In this document: positions 9,996 to 18,735 of the stretch, one piece after another
How the letters are laid out: every line of letters begins with the position of its first letter
Numbering within the stretch: position 1 is the first letter of the stretch
Assembly (NCBI RefSeq): GCF_013266695.1
Contig: NZ_JABRXF010000002.1
Span: 930,001-994,000, forward strand
DNA: 64,000 bases
Origin: Hongsoonwoonella zoysiae
Lineage (GTDB): Bacteria; Pseudomonadota; Alphaproteobacteria; Rhizobiales; Stappiaceae
Direction of reading: 5' to 3'
Made by a program: the position numbers and the translations under genes
The notes under the pieces: generated by a model
Databases searched by the model: none
Told to the model about the DNA's origin: nothing
The model's input: only the letters and a program-made list of their open reading frames with translations

Positions 9996-10952
9996 TCAGC
10001 GCCTCTTTTCCGCAAGCAGGCCAATATATGTGAGGGCGACCGTCGCGCCGGCGATCGCCGTAATGTCGGCGTGGTCATAGGCGGGTGCCACTTCGACGAT
10101 ATCACCGCCGACAAAATCGACGTCGCCCAGTCCCCTGAGCACCGACAACGCCTCGCGCGATGACGGGCCACCCGCAACGGGCGTCCCCGTGCCCGGCGCG
10201 AAGGCCGGATCCAGGCAATCGATATCGAACGTCATATATGCCGGACAGCATCCGACGCGTGCCTTGACCCGCTCGATTATTCCGGGAATCCCGAGCGTGT
10301 CGAACTCATAACCGTGGATGATTTCAAAGCCACAATCCTGCGGCGCATGCGTGCGAATGCCAATCTGGATGGAACGTTCCGCGTCTATGATGCCATCGCG
10401 CACGGCGCGAAGCACGAAGGAGCCGTGGTCGATGCGCCCGCCATCATCATCCCACGTGTCCTGATGCGCATCGAACTGGACGAGCGCCAGAGGCCCGTGT
10501 TTCGCCGCATGCGCCTTCAGGAGCGGCCAAGTGACGAAATGATCGCCCCCGATCGAGAAGAGATGAACGCCCTTGTCGATGATCTCGCGCGCCTGCCTCT
10601 CGATATGGCCCGGGATCTCGGCATGAACGGCATAGTCGAAAACGCAATCGCCGTAGTCGACGGCGGCCAGCACTTCCCACGGATCGAACCCGAAAGGGTA
10701 TTGCGGATCGCCGTCAAAAATCGCCGACGCCCGGCGCACACCCTGCGGCCCGAAGCGCGCGCCTGGACGGTTTGATACGGCGGCGTCGAACGGTATGCCC
10801 CAGACCGCAAGATCGACCCCCGAGAGATCCCGCGAAAACCGTCTTCGCATGAAAGATAGCGCGCCGCCATATGTCGGCTCATGCGAACCGCCTTTCAGGC
10901 TCTCGCCCAAAAAGGCATTGTCTGTCGGGCGCGGATAGCGGCTGCTCATCAT
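9996..10952 (-). CDS. speB: Agmatinase-family ureohydrolase
   Basis: A 318-residue manganese ureohydrolase. Metal-ligand motifs are GGDHFVTWPLL, QFDAHQDTW and TFDIDCLDPAFAPGTG. The family releases urea from agmatine, guanidinobutyrate or similar guanidino compounds; the exact substrate cannot be read. The open frame extends to GTG 11012, but tandem ATGs at 10952 and 10949 preceded by AGGTGG give the usual N-terminus and length, so 10952 is chosen. It lies 183 bases downstream of rocD and belongs functionally with the arginase and ornithine aminotransferase genes, giving this locus two ureohydrolases. Confidence 0.87.
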   Translation of the reverse strand: MMSSRYPRPTDNAFLGESLKGGSHEPTYGGALSFMRRRFSRDLSGVDLAVWGIPFDAAVSNRPGARFGPQGVRRASAIFDGDPQYPFGFDPWEVLAAVDYGDCVFDYAVHAEIPGHIERQAREIIDKGVHLFSIGGDHFVTWPLLKAHAAKHGPLALVQFDAHQDTWDDDGGRIDHGSFVLRAVRDGIIDAERSIQIGIRTHAPQDCGFEIIHGYEFDTLGIPGIIERVKARVGCCPAYMTFDIDCLDPAFAPGTGTPVAGGPSSREALSVLRGLGDVDFVGGDIVEVAPAYDHADITAIAGATVALTYIGLLAEKRR

Positions 10953-11135
10953 CCACCTGTTCTGGCAAGAAATATCCGGGGGATAGTGCCCGCGCGCAAG
11001 GGTATTGAACACCCTTTTCGAGCCGCTTCTTCAAAACGATTTTTGACTGCTTGTCCGACGACGGGGGCGGCCAGATGCTCCCCCGCCGTTATTCGACGAA
11101 TTCCGACCTTCCGCGGGCCGGGCCTGCAGCTGTGG

Positions 11136-12350
11136 TCAGGCCGCCGTGCGCGTGAGCACCTTGTCGAACCGCTCCAGCGCCCAATCAACGTCATCTTTCC
11201 CGATCACGAGGGGTGGTGCGATGCGGATCGTGTCCTCATGCGTGTCCTTCGCAAGAATGCCAAGTTCCTTGAGGGCTTCGCAATAGCGCCGAGCGCCCCC
11301 CGCCTCAGGGTGGAGTTCGACCGCCAGCATCAGGCCCCTGCCCCTGACCTCGCGAACGGCATTGGAGCGAATTTCCTCAAGGCCTTTCTTGAAATAGGCG
11401 CCCTGCTCTTCGGCATTTTCGATCATGCCTTCTTCCACCAGCACCTTCAGTGCCGCACGGGCAATCGCGCAGGCAAGCGGATTGCCGCCGAAGGTCGAGC
11501 CGTGCTCGCCCGGATTGAGCACACCCAGCACCTCCGTGTTCGAAAGAACCGCGGAAACCGGATAAAAGCCGCCCGAAAGCGCCTTGCCGACGAGGGTCAC
11601 ATCCGCCTCGATCTCCTCATGTTCCTCAGCAAGGATCTTGCCCGTGCGGCCAAGCCCTGTCTGGATTTCATCGAGGATCAGCGTGATGTCCTTTTCCGTG
11701 CAGAGTTCGCGCACGCGTTTGAAGTAGCCCGCTGGCGGGATGAGCACGCCCGCCTCTCCCTGAATCGGTTCAACGAGAAACGCGACCGTGTTTTCGTTGA
11801 CGGCTTCGGAGAATGCCTCGAAATCGCCGAATGGCACAACCCTGAAACCGGGCGCAAAGGGGCCGAACCCGCTCCGCGCGACCGGATCGGTCGAGAACCC
11901 GACGATCCCCATGGTACGGCCGTGGAAATTATCGGAACAGACAATTATTTCGGCCTTGTTCTGCGGAACGCCTTTGACCTCGTACCCCCATTTGCGAACC
12001 GCCTTGATGGCGGATTCGACCGCTTCCGCTCCAGAGTTCATGGGCAAAACCTTGTGGGATCCGGTAAGGGCTGCGATCTCTTCGTAGAAATAGGCAAGCT
12101 GGTCGTTGCGAAACGCACGGGATGTTAGCGTCAGCTTCGAAGCCTGGTCGACCATCGCTTTCAGGATCTTTGGGTGGCAGTGGCCCTGGTTGACCGCCGA
12201 ATAGGCCGATAGGCAGTCCAGATAGCGATTTTCCTCCACATCCCAAAGCCAGATGCCTTCTCCGCGAGTGAGGATCACATCGAGTGGCTTGTAGTTATGC
12301 GCACCCAACCGGTGCTCGGCGGCGATGAAGTCTTCGGGAAGACGGCTCAT
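11136..12350 (-). CDS. rocD: Ornithine aminotransferase
   Basis: A 404-residue class III PLP aminotransferase. The ornithine-specific N-terminal motif is [15 protein letters not shown], the cofactor Asp region is [15 protein letters not shown], and the PLP lysine is in [20 protein letters not shown]. The enzyme converts ornithine and 2-oxoglutarate to glutamate-5-semialdehyde and glutamate. It follows the arginase gene by 18 bases on the minus strand, so arginase and RocD form a two-step route from arginine to glutamate semialdehyde. The ATG at 12350 is preceded by a GGAG motif. Expression is probably driven by the divergent Lrp-type regulator, by analogy with other alphaproteobacteria. Confidence 0.96.
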   Translation of the reverse strand: MSRLPEDFIAAEHRLGAHNYKPLDVILTRGEGIWLWDVEENRYLDCLSAYSAVNQGHCHPKILKAMVDQASKLTLTSRAFRNDQLAYFYEEIAALTGSHKVLPMNSGAEAVESAIKAVRKWGYEVKGVPQNKAEIIVCSDNFHGRTMGIVGFSTDPVARSGFGPFAPGFRVVPFGDFEAFSEAVNENTVAFLVEPIQGEAGVLIPPAGYFKRVRELCTEKDITLILDEIQTGLGRTGKILAEEHEEIEADVTLVGKALSGGFYPVSAVLSNTEVLGVLNPGEHGSTFGGNPLACAIARAALKVLVEEGMIENAEEQGAYFKKGLEEIRSNAVREVRGRGLMLAVELHPEAGGARRYCEALKELGILAKDTHEDTIRIAPPLVIGKDDVDWALERFDKVLTRTAA

Positions 12351-12368
12351 TCTGTTGTCTCCAGTGAA

Positions 12369-13322
12369 TTACGCAAAGGCCTGCGTCGGCCGGTCCATGA
12401 CGTCCTGGCCAAAGAGGCTTGCTACAAGTTCGGCAAGCACGGTGGCGCTGCGGCCACGCTCATCCAGGAAGGGATTCAACTCGACTACGTCGACAGAAAC
12501 GACGCGGTCGCTGTCTTCGAGCATCTCCATGACGAGATGCGCCTCGCGATAAGTCGCACCGCCGGGCACCGTGGTACCGACCCCGGGGGCAACCGTCGGA
12601 TCGAGAAAGTCAACATCTAGCGAAACGTGAAGTACGCCGTTTCGCTCCGCGACATGCTCCAGGAAGGAACGCATGAGAACGGAGACGCCGTGCTCGTCGA
12701 TCATGCGCATGTCGACGACATTCACGCCACGCCGCTTCAAAAGTTCCCGTTCCTCCGGATCAATGGACCGCGCACCGAAAACGCACATGCGCGAGGGATC
12801 GACGAAAGCTGTCGGTTCACCGTCGAATACGGGCTTCAATTCCTCTTCACCGGCAAGCAGGGCCAGCGACATGCCGTGCATATTTCCCGAAGGCGAAATC
12901 GAAGGCGTGTTGAAATCCGCATGCGCATCCAGCCACAACACGAACAGCGGGCGATCCTGCTCTTGCCAATGGCGCGCCACCCCCATCACGGATCCCATCG
13001 ACAGGCTGTGGTCGCCGCCGAGCACGATCGGCATATGCCCCGAGCCGATGATCTCGCGCGTCTTGCGGGCCAGCGGACGCACCCATGCGGCAACCGTTGC
13101 CGGTAAATGCGCTTTCCCTTCGAATTGAAGTTCCTCCAGGGCCCGTGCGTCATCCGGGGTGATATCGCCGAAATCCTGCACCGTCAGCCCAAGCGCCTGC
13201 AATCGTTCGGGAAGCTCCGCAACGCGTAGTGCTGCCGGACCCATGGCCGCGCCGCGACGCCCGGTTCCGGCTTCAAGAGGCACGCCGATGATGCCAATCA
13301 TTGTGTCCGTGCGTTTTGCCAT
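12369..13322 (-). CDS. rocF: Arginase
   Basis: A 317-residue arginase that hydrolyses arginine to ornithine and urea. Mn-binding motifs are visible: GGDHSLSMGSV, LDAHADFNTP and SLDVDFLDPTVAPGVG. The N-terminus (GIIGVPLEAGTGRRGAAMGPAALR) is that of true arginases rather than agmatinases. It is first in the arginase-rocD pair, 18 bases before rocD, and its start at 13322 faces the Lrp/AsnC gene across 150 bases, the usual arrangement for an arginine-catabolic operon under a divergent activator. The ATG at 13322 has GGAAAAGGGA just upstream. Confidence 0.96.
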   Translation of the reverse strand: MAKRTDTMIGIIGVPLEAGTGRRGAAMGPAALRVAELPERLQALGLTVQDFGDITPDDARALEELQFEGKAHLPATVAAWVRPLARKTREIIGSGHMPIVLGGDHSLSMGSVMGVARHWQEQDRPLFVLWLDAHADFNTPSISPSGNMHGMSLALLAGEEELKPVFDGEPTAFVDPSRMCVFGARSIDPEERELLKRRGVNVVDMRMIDEHGVSVLMRSFLEHVAERNGVLHVSLDVDFLDPTVAPGVGTTVPGGATYREAHLVMEMLEDSDRVVSVDVVELNPFLDERGRSATVLAELVASLFGQDVMDRPTQAFA

Positions 13323-13472
13323 TGGGTTCCCTTTTCCGTCCGCCTCTTCATTCTCTTGAACCTTCCAGCGAAGAGTGACCGATCTGGAAGTTAGCGAAAA
13401 GTTGGAAATTTGGCGGTCTGGTTATATGTTTTTTTCGAATTGGAAAGTCGTTTTGAGCGAACTGGAACATGC

Positions 13473-13895
13473 ATGGATGATATTGACCGCAAACTGATCG
13501 CCCTGCTCAGGCATGATGCCAGATTGCCGATAGCAAGTCTCGCTACGGAACTTGGCGTATCACGCGCTACCGTACGCGCGCGGATCGACCGCCTCGTGCA
13601 ATCCCGCGTCATCTTGGGTTTCACCATCAATCTCGGCGAGGACGCCAATGCCAACCGCATACGCGCGGTCATGATGATCGCGGTCGAAGGGCATCGGGCC
13701 GAGGCGATCATAAAGCGCCTTTACGGATTTCTCGAAATCCGCGCGCTTCACACCACCAACGGGCGTTGGGACGTGGTGGCCGAGATCGAGACCGACACGC
13801 TGGAGGCATTCGACAAACTTCTGACGACTATTCGTCAGCTCGACGGCATAGCCTCGACGGAGACGAGCATCCTTCTGTCGTCGAGAAAACGGTAA
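13473..13895 (+). CDS. Lrp/AsnC-family transcriptional regulator of arginine catabolism
   Basis: A 140-residue Lrp/AsnC protein. The N-terminal helix-turn-helix is DRKLIALLRHDARLPIASLATELGVSRATVRARI (shown here as DRKLIALLRHDA then SRATVRARI), followed by a C-terminal RAM ligand-binding domain. The open frame extends upstream to 13410, but MDDIDRKL at 13473 is the family N-terminus. It is divergent from rocF, and regulators in this position typically activate the arginase genes in response to arginine or ornithine. That role is inferred from position and family, not shown by the sequence. Confidence 0.9.
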   Translation: MDDIDRKLIALLRHDARLPIASLATELGVSRATVRARIDRLVQSRVILGFTINLGEDANANRIRAVMMIAVEGHRAEAIIKRLYGFLEIRALHTTNGRWDVVAEIETDTLEAFDKLLTTIRQLDGIASTETSILLSSRKR

Positions 13896-14089
13896 TCCCT
13901 ATCGAATGCGCTACGGCACGGTGTTTCAGCCCCGGTCGTTCATCGGCAATCTAGCCGCGGGAATTGGCCTTGCGCGAAGAGCCACGGTCGACAATAAGTG
14001 GTCCACAATCGTGAAAACGGCGCCTTGAACGCGCCGCGCAGACAATTTGCCGTCTTGCGGACATCGGCAAAAAACGAGAAGGGAAACAT

Positions 14090-15037
14090 ATGGCCGGCAA
14101 CCACTTGATCGCCATCGGTAGTTATTTCGAGTGGGACCGGGAGGCGATGGCGTCCGGCTACACCTTGCACGAAGTGCCCAATGCGGATGCGGTGCTTGAT
14201 CTTCCTGCCGATGTGAGAGCCGAAGTTCGCGCCATCGCATTCAAGGGGCATACGCCGTTTGGCGAAAGGCATATGGAAAGCCTGCCTGCGCTTGGCCTGA
14301 TCGCCAATTATGGCGTGGGCTTCGATGCAATTGACGTCGCCGCCGCGAGCGAGCGCAATATACAGGTCAGCAACACGCCGGACGTTCTCAATGACGATGT
14401 CGCGGATCTTGCCGTGGCCTTGCTGCTTGCGCAGTCACGCAAGCTGATCGAAGGTTCGACCTGGGTTCGCTCTGGCGATTGGCCGAAAAAGGGGGAGCTG
14501 CCGCTTAATCGAAAGGCTAGCGGCCGGCGCGCCGGCATCGTGGGCCTTGGCCGAATCGGACGGGAGATCGCCGACCGTCTGGCCGCCTTCAAGATGGAGA
14601 TCCACTATCACTCGCGTTCGCCCAAGGACACGCCGCGATCCTGGACGTTCCACGCCGATCCGGTATCGCTGGCGCGCGATGTCGACTATCTGTTCGTCGC
14701 GCTTGTCGGCGGCAAGGAAACCGCCGGCTACGTTTCAAGGCAAGTCATCGAGGCGCTGGGGCCGGACGGCATCCTGATCAACATTTCACGCGGCTCCACC
14801 ATTGATGAGGCCGCGCTACTCGAAGCGCTGGAAAACGGCGGAATTCGTGGCGCCGGGCTCGACGTCTTCAATAATGAGCCGAACATCGATCCGCGCTTCC
14901 TGGAGCTCGATAATGTTGTTCTGCAACCTCATCAGGGGTCCGGCACGATTGAAACCCGCAAGGCGATGGGCCAACTACAGCGCGACAATCTCGCCGCCTT
15001 TTTCGCGGGCGAAAAGCTGCTCACTCCCGTCAACTGA
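14090..15037 (+). CDS. D-isomer-specific 2-hydroxyacid dehydrogenase
   Basis: A 315-residue NAD(P)-dependent dehydrogenase. It has the Rossmann motif GIVGLGRIGREIADRL, NISRGSTIDEAALLEAL with the substrate-binding Arg, and DVFNNEPNIDPRFLELDNVVLQPHQG (Glu and His of the catalytic set, given here in part). GhrB-like relatives interconvert glyoxylate/glycolate, hydroxypyruvate/glycerate or 2-keto-sugar acids. A good ribosome binding site (AGAAGGGAAAC) precedes ATG 14090. It is the first gene of the sugar-acid region, convergent with the FAH-family gene. A role on a 2-keto acid of the pathway is plausible but unproven. Confidence 0.9.
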   Translation: MAGNHLIAIGSYFEWDREAMASGYTLHEVPNADAVLDLPADVRAEVRAIAFKGHTPFGERHMESLPALGLIANYGVGFDAIDVAAASERNIQVSNTPDVLNDDVADLAVALLLAQSRKLIEGSTWVRSGDWPKKGELPLNRKASGRRAGIVGLGRIGREIADRLAAFKMEIHYHSRSPKDTPRSWTFHADPVSLARDVDYLFVALVGGKETAGYVSRQVIEALGPDGILINISRGSTIDEAALLEALENGGIRGAGLDVFNNEPNIDPRFLELDNVVLQPHQGSGTIETRKAMGQLQRDNLAAFFAGEKLLTPVN

Positions 15038-15050
15038 TCGACGGGAGTGA
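15021..15050 (+). terminator. Terminator-like hairpin between convergent genes
   Basis: Perfect 11-base arms (TCACTCCCGTC and GACGGGAGTGA) surround an 8-base loop containing the stop codon of the upstream dehydrogenase. There is no T-run after it, so intrinsic termination is uncertain. It lies between the convergent 2-hydroxyacid dehydrogenase and FAH-family genes. Confidence 0.5.
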
Positions 15051-15065
15051 CAACACGATAACGCA

Positions 15066-15911
15066 TCATTCAGCGGCAACGACTTCCTGCCGTTGTCTGC
15101 CGAGGCCGGCAACCTCGATCTCCATGACGTCGCCAAGCTTCAGAAAACGCTGAGGCTTCAGGCCCATCCCGACGCCCGACGGCGTACCGGTGGCGATGAT
15201 GTCGCCGGGGCGAAGCGTCATGAAGTTCGACATGTAGGAGATGATCTCGGCCACGGTGAAGATCATGTCCGAGGTATCCGAAGCCTGCATCACCTCGCCA
15301 TTGAGCGTGAGCCGGACCTTCAGATTCTGAGGATCCGGCACCTCGTCGGCCGTGACCAGATAGGGGCCCACCGGCCCAAATGTGGGGGCCGATTTACCCT
15401 TGATCCACTGCCCACCCTTCTCGATCTGGAATTCGCGTTCCGAAACATCGTTGATCGTGCAGTACCCGGCGACGAAGTCGAGCGCATCAGCCTCGCTGAT
15501 GTACGTCGCCTCACGCCCGATAATGACGCCAAGCTCGACCTCCCAGTCGGTCTTGACCGATCCGCGCGGGATCGCGACCGGATCGAACGGCCCGGACAAG
15601 GCCGAAGTCGCCTTGGAAAAGATGATCGGTTCCTTGGGCGGTTCGGCCCCGGTTTCGGCCGCATGCTTGGCGTAATTCAACCCAATGCAAAAGAAGTTCG
15701 GAACGTCCGCAAGGCAGCTTCCGATCCTTCCCGGCTGCTCGACGACGGGAAGGCCGTTGATATCTATCCGCCGAATCGCTTCCAACGCGTTGAGCGAAAC
15801 GCCCGTGCCGGCGAAATCATCGACTTTTCCGGACAGGTCTCGCACATTGCCGTCCTTGTCGAGAATGCCGGGTCTTTCCTGGCCCTTCGGCCCGAATCGC
15901 AAGAGCTTCAA
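15066..15911 (-). CDS. Fumarylacetoacetate hydrolase (FAH) family protein
   Basis: A 281-residue FAH-fold enzyme of the group annotated as 2,4-diketo-3-deoxy-L-fuconate hydrolase or ureidoglycolate lyase-like. Metal-site signatures are CIGLNYAKHAAE, DWEVELGVIIGR and ISEREF-like DVSEREFQ, with TGTPSGVGMG near the C-terminus. The start appears to be TTG at 15911, giving KLLRFG with GAAAGGAAAG just upstream; no better ATG is present. It lies 60 bases downstream of the gntR gene on the minus strand, so the two are probably co-transcribed. It likely cleaves or hydrates a keto-deoxy sugar acid in this catabolic set; the substrate is unknown. Confidence 0.88.
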   Translation of the reverse strand: MKLLRFGPKGQERPGILDKDGNVRDLSGKVDDFAGTGVSLNALEAIRRIDINGLPVVEQPGRIGSCLADVPNFFCIGLNYAKHAAETGAEPPKEPIIFSKATSALSGPFDPVAIPRGSVKTDWEVELGVIIGREATYISEADALDFVAGYCTINDVSEREFQIEKGGQWIKGKSAPTFGPVGPYLVTADEVPDPQNLKVRLTLNGEVMQASDTSDMIFTVAEIISYMSNFMTLRPGDIIATGTPSGVGMGLKPQRFLKLGDVMEIEVAGLGRQRQEVVAAE

Positions 15912-15971
15912 AGACTTTCCTTTCTTCAGGTTACTTGAGAAAACAGGAGGCGCTTTTCATCGACCGCCAAT

Positions 15972-16625
15972 TCAGGTTTCGCGTTCTTCGAACAGGCCCG
16001 CAACATTCGTGACCACATGCTTGATGTGGCTCCCGATTTCCTTTGCCACGAAGCGCGCGTCGCGGGCTTTCAGCCCCCGCACGATCTCCCCGTGCTGGGT
16101 CAAGGAGCGTTCCCGGTCGCTTTTGATTCTGGCGGAAAGATAACGCGTTCTCCAAAGTCGAGCGAGATAAGCGGCATGCGTCTGCGCGAGCGACCTGTTG
16201 TGGGACGCGGCCGCGATTGCGCGGTGGAAGTCCATGTCGACTTCGAACAGGTCGACAGAATCTCCCGTTTGAGCCGTTTTCAGCATATTCCGGTAAAGGC
16301 GCTCGATTTCCTCAAGCTCTTCGGACGTCGCGTTCTTGCAGGCAAGCTTGCCGGACAGGACTTCCAGCGCGCTCATCACCTCCAGATCGTCCGATATTTC
16401 TTTCAGCGAGGGTGCGGCTACGATCGGGCTGCGGGCGGGGCGGAGCACGACGAGCCCCTCCTTCGCAAGAATCCGGATCGCCTCGCGCATTGGAGTTCGG
16501 CTCACTCCAAGTTCTTCGGCGTTATCGCGTTCCTTGATGCTGGCACCTGGCGCTAGGCCTCCGAGAAGAATCTTGCGGCGCAACTGATTGGCGATGCGCT
16601 CCGCTAGCGTCGACGACTGTTCCAT
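15972..16625 (-). CDS. GntR-family (FadR/FCD subfamily) transcriptional regulator
   Basis: A 217-residue regulator. The N-terminal winged helix-turn-helix (about residues 8-70) includes NAEELGVSRTPMREAIRILAKEG (shown in part: VSRTPMREAIRIL). The C-terminal FCD domain (about 85-205) has putative metal/ligand residues in DFHRAIAAA, QHGEIVRGL and HIKHVVTNV. An in-frame TTG lies at 16643, but ATG 16625 (MEQSSTLAER) is the better start. It faces the dctP operon across 219 bases containing two GGTATACC palindromes, matching the operator shape used by FadR-type proteins, so it is the likely local repressor and probably regulates itself and the FAH gene. The inducer should be the pathway substrate or an intermediate. 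Confidence 0.93.
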   Translation of the reverse strand: MEQSSTLAERIANQLRRKILLGGLAPGASIKERDNAEELGVSRTPMREAIRILAKEGLVVLRPARSPIVAAPSLKEISDDLEVMSALEVLSGKLACKNATSEELEEIERLYRNMLKTAQTGDSVDLFEVDMDFHRAIAAASHNRSLAQTHAAYLARLWRTRYLSARIKSDRERSLTQHGEIVRGLKARDARFVAKEIGSHIKHVVTNVAGLFEERET

Positions 16626-16703
16626 TTTTGTTCCAGCCCGCAAGGCGATCCCACTTCAGCCCCGCCTCTCCTTGCGTCGGTAATCGCATATCAACAGCGG
16701 AAG

Positions 16704-16717
16704 TTTGGTATACCAAA
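16704..16717. promoter_or_regulatory. Probable GntR operator 1
   Basis: TTTGGTATACCAAA is a perfect 14-base palindrome, 78 bases upstream of the gntR start and 127 bases upstream of dctP. Its TGGTATACCA core fits FadR-type GntR operators. Three more copies of the core lie in this region. Confidence 0.75.
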
Positions 16718-16761
16718 AACGATTGATTGTCGAGGCTGCTTTGGCTAGCGTTCCCGCATGT

Positions 16762-16773
16762 ATGGTATACCAT
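16762..16773. promoter_or_regulatory. Probable GntR operator 2
   Basis: ATGGTATACCAT is a perfect 12-base palindrome, 71 bases upstream of the dctP start. Its centre is 57 bases from operator 1, so a pair of bound dimers could control both directions of the divergent gntR-dctP promoter region. Confidence 0.75.
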
Positions 16774-16844
16774 GCAGGTGGGCGACGCTTCGTCGTGCAC
16801 AACCACGCGATCAAGAATTTCGGCATAAGCCGAAGGGAGGAAAC

Positions 16845-17852
16845 ATGAAACTCAAGACGCTGATCACATCTGTCGCAGTGTCCGCGCTTCTGGCGGGTCC
16901 GGCGGCTGCGGAAACGCTGCGTATCCAGACGCACTACGCGCCCGAAACAGTGTCCGGCAAACTCGCAGGCCAGTTCGTGGACGACGTCCAGACCATGTCC
17001 GGCGGCGATATCCAGATCGAGATGTTTTATTCATCTTCGGTCGTTAAATCGGTTGAAACGTTCGACGCCGCCGCAAACGGCATCCTGGACTGCGACATGA
17101 CCGGCGGCGCCTATCAGACCGGCAAGAACCCCGCCTTCCAGTTCGTGGGCGACATCATGGGCGGGTACGATACGCCCTGGCAGCAGTACGCCTGGCTTTA
17201 CAACGGCGGCTTCGAAGCCGCTGACGCGCTCTACAACCAGTACAACATGAAGCTTGTCGGCTGGTGGGTCTACGGTCAGGAATCAATGTCCTCATCCAAG
17301 CCAATCGCCGGCCCCGAGGACCTCAAGGACTGGAAGTTCCGTTCGCCTCCCGGCCTTGAGACCGAGATTTTTGCCGAGTTGGGCGCCAGCCCGGTGGTCA
17401 TGGATTTCACCGAAATCTTCACCGCGCTTGAAACCGGCATCATCGATGGCGCGGATGCCAGCGGATTGGCCAACAACGTAGGCCTCGGCCTCTACGATCT
17501 GGTCAAGCACGCCACCTATCCTGGCTTCCATTCGATGCCGTCGGACCATCTCGCCTGCCGCAAGGACAAGTGGGACAGCCTCACCGATCAGCAAAGGCGG
17601 ATCATCGATACCGCGATGCAGAAGCTGGCTTTCCAGACCGCGCTGACTTTCGAAGTGGCCAATAACGAAGCCGCCGCGAAACTGCGCGAACAGGGCGTCA
17701 CGTTGCACGACTGGTCGCCGGAAGATCGCGCTGCTTTCCGCGCCGCCGCGCAGAAAGCATGGCAGGGATGGGCCGAAAAGACGCCGGAAGCACGCGCGCT
17801 TGTCGATAGCCACATGGCGTTCCTGAACAAGCTCGGCCTCGTCGCGAATTAA
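16845..17852 (+). CDS. dctP: TRAP transporter solute-binding protein DctP
   Basis: A 335-residue periplasmic binding protein of the DctP family. The Sec signal peptide is visible (KLKTLITSVAVSALLAGPAAA, cut near AAA-ET at residue 21-22). The conserved ligand-carboxylate Arg is R166 in WKFRSPPG, and QNTD-type motifs such as FTALETGIIDGAD follow. ATG 16845 is preceded by GAAGGGAGG; an in-frame upstream ATG at 16758 would lie on operator 2 and is rejected. It captures an organic acid for uptake by DctQM. The gene context suggests a sugar acid. It is first in the dctPQM operon, with a strong hairpin after it. Confidence 0.95.
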   Translation: MKLKTLITSVAVSALLAGPAAAETLRIQTHYAPETVSGKLAGQFVDDVQTMSGGDIQIEMFYSSSVVKSVETFDAAANGILDCDMTGGAYQTGKNPAFQFVGDIMGGYDTPWQQYAWLYNGGFEAADALYNQYNMKLVGWWVYGQESMSSSKPIAGPEDLKDWKFRSPPGLETEIFAELGASPVVMDFTEIFTALETGIIDGADASGLANNVGLGLYDLVKHATYPGFHSMPSDHLACRKDKWDSLTDQQRRIIDTAMQKLAFQTALTFEVANNEAAAKLREQGVTLHDWSPEDRAAFRAAAQKAWQGWAEKTPEARALVDSHMAFLNKLGLVAN

Positions 17853-17872
17853 GGGCGACGCCACCTTAAACA

Positions 17873-17899
17873 AGGCAAGCTCCATCCCGGAGCTTGCCT
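17873..17899 (+). terminator. Intercistronic hairpin between dctP and dctQ
   Basis: AGGCAAGCTCC and GGAGCTTGCCT form a perfect 11-base stem with a 5-base loop, 20 bases after the dctP stop. No T-run follows. Such hairpins behind binding-protein genes often stabilise the upstream message or reduce read-through, so that DctP exceeds DctQM. Confidence 0.65.
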
Positions 17900-17934
17900 G
17901 ACTATTCCCAGCCCAAAGCTTCAGAGGGACCGCG

Positions 17935-18735
17935 ATGCACAGGTCCGGGTCCGCCAAGGACATGCTCTGGCCGACGATCTTCGTTGCCAGCCTTGGTTAC
18001 TTCATATGGTTCTTCCCGCAATTCATCGTTTTCTTCGGCCTCGGGAACGATGCCCTCAACTCTCAGAACACACCTGCCGGGCTGATCGATTTTCTCATCA
18101 TGCTCGTGGCAGCTCTCGCTCTTGTCATGGGCATCGTAAACGCGGAAACGACAACCGGTGAAGGAGATGCCGAGACCTTCTTCGACCGCATCAGTATCTT
18201 TCTCGGGCGCTCGACGATGCTTTTGATCGTCATCCTCGTGTCGGTCATGTTTTACGAGGTCGTTCTGCGATACGTCTTTGAACGACCGACGCTCTGGGCT
18301 AACGAATTATCGTTATGGATGGCAGGTTTCATATTCCTGCTCGCCGGCCTTTATGCCATGCAGCAGCGCAGTCACATTCGCATTTATCTCCTTTATGATG
18401 TGCTTCCCCGGAGCATCCAGCGGCTGTGCGATGTGATATCGGCACTGCTGATACTCGCCTTTGCTCTTGCCATGATCTACGGCAGCTACAACGAAGCACT
18501 GGCCAAGCTCATGCGTTGGGAAACCTTCGGAACGGCGTTCGACCCTCCGATCCCGGCAACTCTCAAACCCATGATCTTGTTGATCATTCTGCTTGTTGCA
18601 ATACAGGCGCTATTCAATCTGGTGGCCGACTGGAACAAGTTGCCTGAACATCATGCGATCATCGACGAAGAGGAAATCGAAGACATAATCCATTCCGTCG
18701 AAGAGCATAAGCACGCCGGCGAGAAAGAAAAATAA
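17935..18735 (+). CDS. dctQ: TRAP transporter small permease subunit DctQ
   Basis: A 266-residue membrane protein with about five hydrophobic segments. The DctQ domain covers about residues 95-230, with the family pattern FYEVVLRYVFERPTLWANELSLW (shown in part: VVLRYVFERPTLWANELS). It is longer than typical DctQ (160-200 residues) because of an extra N-terminal pair of membrane segments. The C-terminus is acidic (DEEEIEDIIHSVEEH). ATG 17935 has AGAGGGA upstream. Its stop abuts the dctM start (TAA then ATG at 18736), indicating translational coupling. It forms the membrane complex with DctM. Confidence 0.93.
   Translation: MHRSGSAKDMLWPTIFVASLGYFIWFFPQFIVFFGLGNDALNSQNTPAGLIDFLIMLVAALALVMGIVNAETTTGEGDAETFFDRISIFLGRSTMLLIVILVSVMFYEVVLRYVFERPTLWANELSLWMAGFIFLLAGLYAMQQRSHIRIYLLYDVLPRSIQRLCDVISALLILAFALAMIYGSYNEALAKLMRWETFGTAFDPPIPATLKPMILLIILLVAIQALFNLVADWNKLPEHHAIIDEEEIEDIIHSVEEHKHAGEKEK

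Noticed and set aside
16758-16844. Upstream in-frame ATG for dctP
   Set aside because: It overlaps operator 2 and would precede the signal peptide; ATG 16845 with a strong ribosome binding site is the better start.
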